Positions 4,386-7,887 of a stretch of 7,887 nt of DNA are shown here, piece by piece; position 1 is the first letter of the stretch; each line of letters starts with the position of its first letter. The position numbers were made by a program, and so were the translations under genes. The stretch is taken from the NCBI GenBank assembly GCA_019237175.1, contig JAFAHP010000329.1:1-7887 (forward strand), written 5' to 3'. The notes beneath the pieces are model-generated. The model ran no database searches and was not told the DNA's origin. It saw only the letters and a list, made by a program, of their open reading frames with translations. Origin of the DNA: Alphaproteobacteria bacterium. Lineage in GTDB: Bacteria; Pseudomonadota; Alphaproteobacteria; ATCC43930; CGMCC-115725.

Positions 4386-6449
4386 ATGGCGCCAGCCGGG
4401 TCGATCGACGAGATCTGCGTCAATACCATCCGCACCTTGTGCATCGATGCGGTGCAGCAGGCCAATTCCGGCCACCCGGGAACCCCAATGGCGATGGCGC
4501 CGGTGGTCTACACCTTATGGCAGCAATTTTTGCGCTACGACCCAGCCGACCCGATCTGGCCCAACCGTGACCGCTTTGTGCTGTCGTCGGGCCACGCCTC
4601 GACATTGCTGTATTCGATGTTGCATCTGACCGGTGTTACATCGGTCGACGAAAAGTACGAGAGGCTCGGTACGCCCTCGGTTTCGCTCGACGATCTCGAG
4701 CATTTTCGCCAGCTCGGCAGCAAATGCCCGGGGCATCCCGAATATCACCTAACCTCCGGGGTCGAGACCACAACCGGCCCGCTCGGTCAGGGCATCGCCA
4801 ACAGTGTCGGCATGGCGATTGCCGCGGACTGGTTGGCCAAAAACTTCAATCGACCGGGCTTCGAGATTTTCGCTTACGATGTGTTCGCGTTATGCGGCGA
4901 CGGTTGCATGATGGAGGGGGTCGGCAGTGAGGCGGCCTCGCTCGCCGGGCATTTGCGGCTCGGCAATTTGTGCTGGGTCTACGACAGCAACCATATCACG
5001 ATTGAAGGCAACACGGCACTCGCATTCAGCGAAGATGTGGCGGCGCGTTTTCTCGGGTACGGCTGGCAGGTGTTGCGGATCACCGACGCCAACGACCGCG
5101 AGCGGATCGCGGATGCGATCGCCGATGCTAAACGCACAAAAGAGCGCCCCACTCTGATCATCGTTGAGAGCCACATCGCCTATGGCGCACCACACAAACA
5201 GGATACCTCGGCCGCGCATGGCGAACCGCTTGGCGAGGAAGAGGTCAAAGCAACCAAACGCCGCTATGGCTGGCCGGAGGATGCCAAATTCCTCGTTCCG
5301 GAGGGCGTGCGCGAGCACTTCGCTGCCAATTTCAGCGCGCGCGGCAAGACGCTGCACGGCGAATGGAACGCACTCTTCGAGCGCTATCGCACGCAGTACC
5401 CGGACCTCGCGGATGCATGCGAGCGCATGCAGCGGCGCGATCTGCCGGGCGGTTGGGACCGCGACATCCCGGTTTTTCCGGCCGATCCGCGGGGCATCGC
5501 CAGCCGCGACTCCTCGGCGCAGGTATTGAACGCGATAGCGCCGCGGCTGCCTTGGCTGCTCGGCGGTGCGGCCGATCTCGCACCCTCGACCAAGACCCGG
5601 CTCACCTTTGCCGGGGCCGGCGATTTCGAGGCCGACGACCGGGCCGGCCGCAATTTCCATTTCGGCATCCGCGAGCACGCGATGGGCTCGATCTGCAACG
5701 GCTTGTCGGTGTCGAAAATGCGCGCCTACGGCTCGGGTTTTCTGATTTTTTCCGACTACATGAAGGCGCCGATCAGGCTAAGCGCGCTGATGGAACTGCC
5801 GGTCGTCTATGTCTTCACCCATGATTCGATCGGCGTCGGCGAGGACGGCCCGACCCATCAGCCGGTCGAGCAGCTGGTCGGATTGCGCAGTATCCCAGGG
5901 CTGATCGTGCTGCGCCCGGCGGACGCCAACGAAGTCGCCGAAGCCTGGCGGGTGGCGCTTTCGCTGAAACATCAGCCGGTCTGCCTGATCCTGAGCCGAC
6001 AGGCCCTCCCGACCTTCGACCGCGGGCGCTATGCGCCGGCGAGCGGGGTGGCGCGCGGCGCCTATGTGATGGCTGATGGCGGCGGGCGGCTTCCCGAGGT
6101 CATCCTGATCGGGACCGGTAGCGAGGTCCAGATCTGCGTCGACGTTTATGAAAAGCTCAAGGCCGAAGGGGTTGGCGCCCGCGTCGTCAGCATGCCCTCC
6201 TGGGAATTGTTCGAGCAGCAGGACGAAAGCTACCGCGCGGCGGTACTGCCGCCGTCGGTGACCCGCCGGGTCGCGGTCGAGCAGGCTTCGGTGCTCGGCT
6301 GGGATCGTTACGCCGGGTCAGGCGGCGCAATCATCGGCATGAAAACCTTTGGTGCGTCGGCCCCGTTGAAGGAATTGCTGGTCAAATTCGGCTTTACCCC
6401 CGAGCACGTCTATGCGGCTGCCAAAGAGCAGCTTGCGCGGAAGGAGTGA
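4386..6449 (+). CDS. tkt: Transketolase
   Basis: Encodes 687 residues from ATG 4386, close to the usual 660-690. This thiamine-diphosphate enzyme moves two-carbon ketol units between sugar phosphates (xylulose-5-P with ribose-5-P or erythrose-4-P) in the non-oxidative pentose phosphate pathway. Visible landmarks are SGHPGTPM (His30 in the substrate channel), GVETTTGPLGQG, and the ThDP/Mg motif from GDGCMMEG (Asp172) to Asn202 in YDSNH, the same 30-residue spacing as E. coli Asp155/Asn185. Glu430 in FGIREHAMGS corresponds to catalytic E. coli Glu411, and His479 in THDSIGVGEDGPTHQP to His473. All three domains (ThDP/PP, Pyr, C-terminal) are complete, with no frameshift. An ATG at 4365 would add 7 residues but lacks a well-placed Shine-Dalgarno. 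It sits between gluconokinase and Tal-Pgi, and its last codons contain the downstream ribosome binding site. Related ThDP enzymes such as DXS lack this motif set. Confidence 0.96.
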   Translation: MAPAGSIDEICVNTIRTLCIDAVQQANSGHPGTPMAMAPVVYTLWQQFLRYDPADPIWPNRDRFVLSSGHASTLLYSMLHLTGVTSVDEKYERLGTPSVSLDDLEHFRQLGSKCPGHPEYHLTSGVETTTGPLGQGIANSVGMAIAADWLAKNFNRPGFEIFAYDVFALCGDGCMMEGVGSEAASLAGHLRLGNLCWVYDSNHITIEGNTALAFSEDVAARFLGYGWQVLRITDANDRERIADAIADAKRTKERPTLIIVESHIAYGAPHKQDTSAAHGEPLGEEEVKATKRRYGWPEDAKFLVPEGVREHFAANFSARGKTLHGEWNALFERYRTQYPDLADACERMQRRDLPGGWDRDIPVFPADPRGIASRDSSAQVLNAIAPRLPWLLGGAADLAPSTKTRLTFAGAGDFEADDRAGRNFHFGIREHAMGSICNGLSVSKMRAYGSGFLIFSDYMKAPIRLSALMELPVVYVFTHDSIGVGEDGPTHQPVEQLVGLRSIPGLIVLRPADANEVAEAWRVALSLKHQPVCLILSRQALPTFDRGRYAPASGVARGAYVMADGGGRLPEVILIGTGSEVQICVDVYEKLKAEGVGARVVSMPSWELFEQQDESYRAAVLPPSVTRRVAVEQASVLGWDRYAGSGGAIIGMKTFGASAPLKELLVKFGFTPEHVYAAAKEQLARKE
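6441..6446 (+). promoter_or_regulatory. Shine-Dalgarno for Tal-Pgi inside the 3' end of transketolase
   Basis: AAGGAG, a strong anti-SD match, overlaps the last codons of transketolase and ends 8 nt before ATG 6455. The transketolase stop (TGA 6447-6449) falls between it and the next start, the arrangement expected for translational coupling. Confidence 0.8.
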
Positions 6450-6454
6450 TAAGA

Positions 6455-7887
6455 ATGCCCAATCCGCTAAGAACGCTCAGCGAATTCGGCCAATCGGTGT
6501 GGCTCGACTTCGTCAGTCGGGAATTGCTGAAGACTGGCGGACTCTCTAAGTTGATTGCGGAAGACGGGCTGCGCGGCGTTACTTCGAACCCGTCGATCTT
6601 TGAGAAGGCGATCGGTCATGGCGACGATTATGACGATCTGATCGCTGCCGCCCAGCAAAACGGCGATCTCGATCCCGGCGCGCTGTTCGAGGAACTCGCG
6701 GTCCGCGATATTCAAGAAGGTGCCGACGCGTTGCGCCCGGTCTATCACCAGACTCAAGGCCGCGATGGCTTTATCAGCCTCGAAGTTTCACCTTACCTGG
6801 CGATGAGGACGCATGAGACCATCGAAGAGGCACGGCGGCTGTGGCGCGAGGTGGGACGCGAAAATCTGATGGTCAAGGTCCCGGGGACCAAGGCTGGGCT
6901 GCCGGCGATCCGTACGCTGATTGGCGAGGGGATCAACATCAACGTAACGCTGTTGTTCTCACAACAGGTCTATGCGGAGGTTGCCGAAGCCTATATCGCG
7001 GGTCTTGAGACCTTGGCCAAAAAAGGCGGCGATCCGCACAAGGTCGCGAGTGTCGCGAGTTTTTTTGTCAGCCGCATTGACACGCTGGTCGACGAAGCGC
7101 TCGACAAGCGCATCGCCGCGACTGCCGATCCGGCGGAAAAGGCGCGGCTCGATAAGCTGAAAGGCAAGATCGCAATCGCCAACGCCAAGCTCGCCTATCG
7201 GCACTACAAAGATGTCTATAACGACGAGCGGTGGCAGCGTTTGGCGCAGCAAGGGGCGCAAACGCAGCGGCTCCTATGGGCCAGCACCGGCACCAAGAAC
7301 AAGGCCTATAGCGACATCCTCTATGTCGAGGAGCTGATCGGCGCCGACACCGTCAATACCATGCCGCCGGCGACGATGGACGCCTATCGGGACCACGGCC
7401 ACCCGCGCGCGAGCCTCGAAGAGGATATTGAAGGGGCCAGGATGATCATGGCGGCGCTGCCGCAAGCCGCCATCTCGATCGATGCGGTGACCTCAAAGCT
7501 CGTCGAGGACGGAGTGCGGCAATTTGCCGACGCCGCCGACCAGCTTTACGCGGCGGTGCAAAAAAAGCGCCGCGCAGTCCTCGGCGGCAAGCTCAACGCA
7601 ATGAGCTATAAGCTTCCCGCACCAATCGACCAGGAAGTGCAGCAGACGCTCGAAGACTGGCGCCGCGAGGGCAAAGTGCGGCGGCTGTGGGCAGGCGACG
7701 CATCGCTGTGGACCGAGACCGACGAAGCTAAATGGACCGGCTGGCTCGGCATCGTCGATCAGCAGCTGGCGGCGGTGGCACATCTCGAGGATTTCGCCGA
7801 GGACGTCCAGCGCGCCGGGTTTAAAGATGTGCTGTTGCTCGGTATGGGCGGGTCGAGCCTTGGGCCCGAGGTGTTTGCCAAAACCTA
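6455..7887 (+). CDS. tal-pgi: Bifunctional transaldolase/glucose-6-phosphate isomerase, N-terminal half (3'-truncated)
   Basis: Open from ATG 6455 to the window edge: 477 full codons plus 2 nt, no stop. The N-terminal 360 or so residues are a transaldolase of the kind found in Tal-Pgi fusions. They show Asp18 in SVWLDFVSRELL, GVTSNPSIFEK (TSNP at 43-46), the Schiff-base lysine Lys141 in LMVKVPGTKAGLPAI, ININVTLLFS, and SVASFFVSRIDTLVD. Transaldolase moves a dihydroxyacetone unit between sedoheptulose-7-P and glyceraldehyde-3-P. After a linker near 360-400 an isomerase-type SIS domain begins, with GMGGSSLGPEVF at 463-474 just before the edge. That part would interconvert glucose-6-P and fructose-6-P; its catalytic residues are not visible here. 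Known fusions run to about 950 residues, so roughly half is outside the window. It starts 5 nt after the transketolase stop and belongs to the same operon. A lone transaldolase is excluded by the SIS start. Confidence 0.94.
   Translation, partial: MPNPLRTLSEFGQSVWLDFVSRELLKTGGLSKLIAEDGLRGVTSNPSIFEKAIGHGDDYDDLIAAAQQNGDLDPGALFEELAVRDIQEGADALRPVYHQTQGRDGFISLEVSPYLAMRTHETIEEARRLWREVGRENLMVKVPGTKAGLPAIRTLIGEGININVTLLFSQQVYAEVAEAYIAGLETLAKKGGDPHKVASVASFFVSRIDTLVDEALDKRIAATADPAEKARLDKLKGKIAIANAKLAYRHYKDVYNDERWQRLAQQGAQTQRLLWASTGTKNKAYSDILYVEELIGADTVNTMPPATMDAYRDHGHPRASLEEDIEGARMIMAALPQAAISIDAVTSKLVEDGVRQFADAADQLYAAVQKKRRAVLGGKLNAMSYKLPAPIDQEVQQTLEDWRREGKVRRLWAGDASLWTETDEAKWTGWLGIVDQQLAAVAHLEDFAEDVQRAGFKDVLLLGMGGSSLGPEVFAKT

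Noticed and set aside
4890..5678. 262-codon open frame on the minus strand inside transketolase
   Set aside because: It lies wholly within a gene with every catalytic motif intact, shows no recognisable domain, and long antisense frames are expected in GC-rich coding DNA.
5363..5824. 153-codon plus-strand frame inside transketolase
   Set aside because: An out-of-frame shadow with Arg/Ala/Gly-rich composition and no independent ribosome binding site or motif.

Overview
The window is GC-rich, densely coded on the + strand, and reads as chromosomal DNA of an alphaproteobacterium. The best taxonomic marker is the ribosomal protein S4, which resembles S4 of Rhodospirillales/Acetobacteraceae as I remember them. 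A fused transaldolase/glucose-6-phosphate isomerase next to transketolase also fits that kind of organism. This is recognition from memory, not a search, so the order is tentative and no genus is offered. All seven protein genes point the same way, and no mobile element, tRNA, rRNA or CRISPR array was seen.

Layout. (1) 1-771: the C-terminal catalytic part of a Rieske-type ring-hydroxylating oxygenase, cut by the left edge. (2) 772-948: a spacer with a good sigma70-like promoter. (3) 949-1566: rpsD. (4) 1567-1708: four inverted repeats in tandem, the last being a plausible rho-independent terminator. (5) 1783-3087: a CNNM/CorC-type membrane protein with CBS domains. (6) 3125-3616: a small membrane-anchored protein carrying only the extracytoplasmic RskA-type domain of an anti-sigma factor. 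(7) 3617-3792: a regulatory-looking spacer with three AACCTG half-sites. (8) 3793-4326: gluconokinase. (9) 4386-6449: transketolase. (10) 6455 to the right edge: the first 477 residues of a transaldolase/glucose-6-phosphate isomerase fusion.

The last three genes form a sugar-phosphate unit. Gluconokinase brings gluconate in as 6-phosphogluconate, transketolase and transaldolase run the non-oxidative pentose phosphate rearrangements, and the isomerase links fructose-6-phosphate to glucose-6-phosphate. The transketolase stop and the Tal-Pgi start are 5 nt apart, with the Shine-Dalgarno inside the upstream gene, so these two are almost certainly co-transcribed and probably translationally coupled.

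Most of the window is ordinary housekeeping DNA, and I see no convincing undescribed multi-gene system. The points most worth a second look are the anti-sigma-like protein that lacks its sigma-binding half, the hairpin array after rpsD with its possible alternative pairings, and the AACCTG repeat cluster upstream of gluconokinase.
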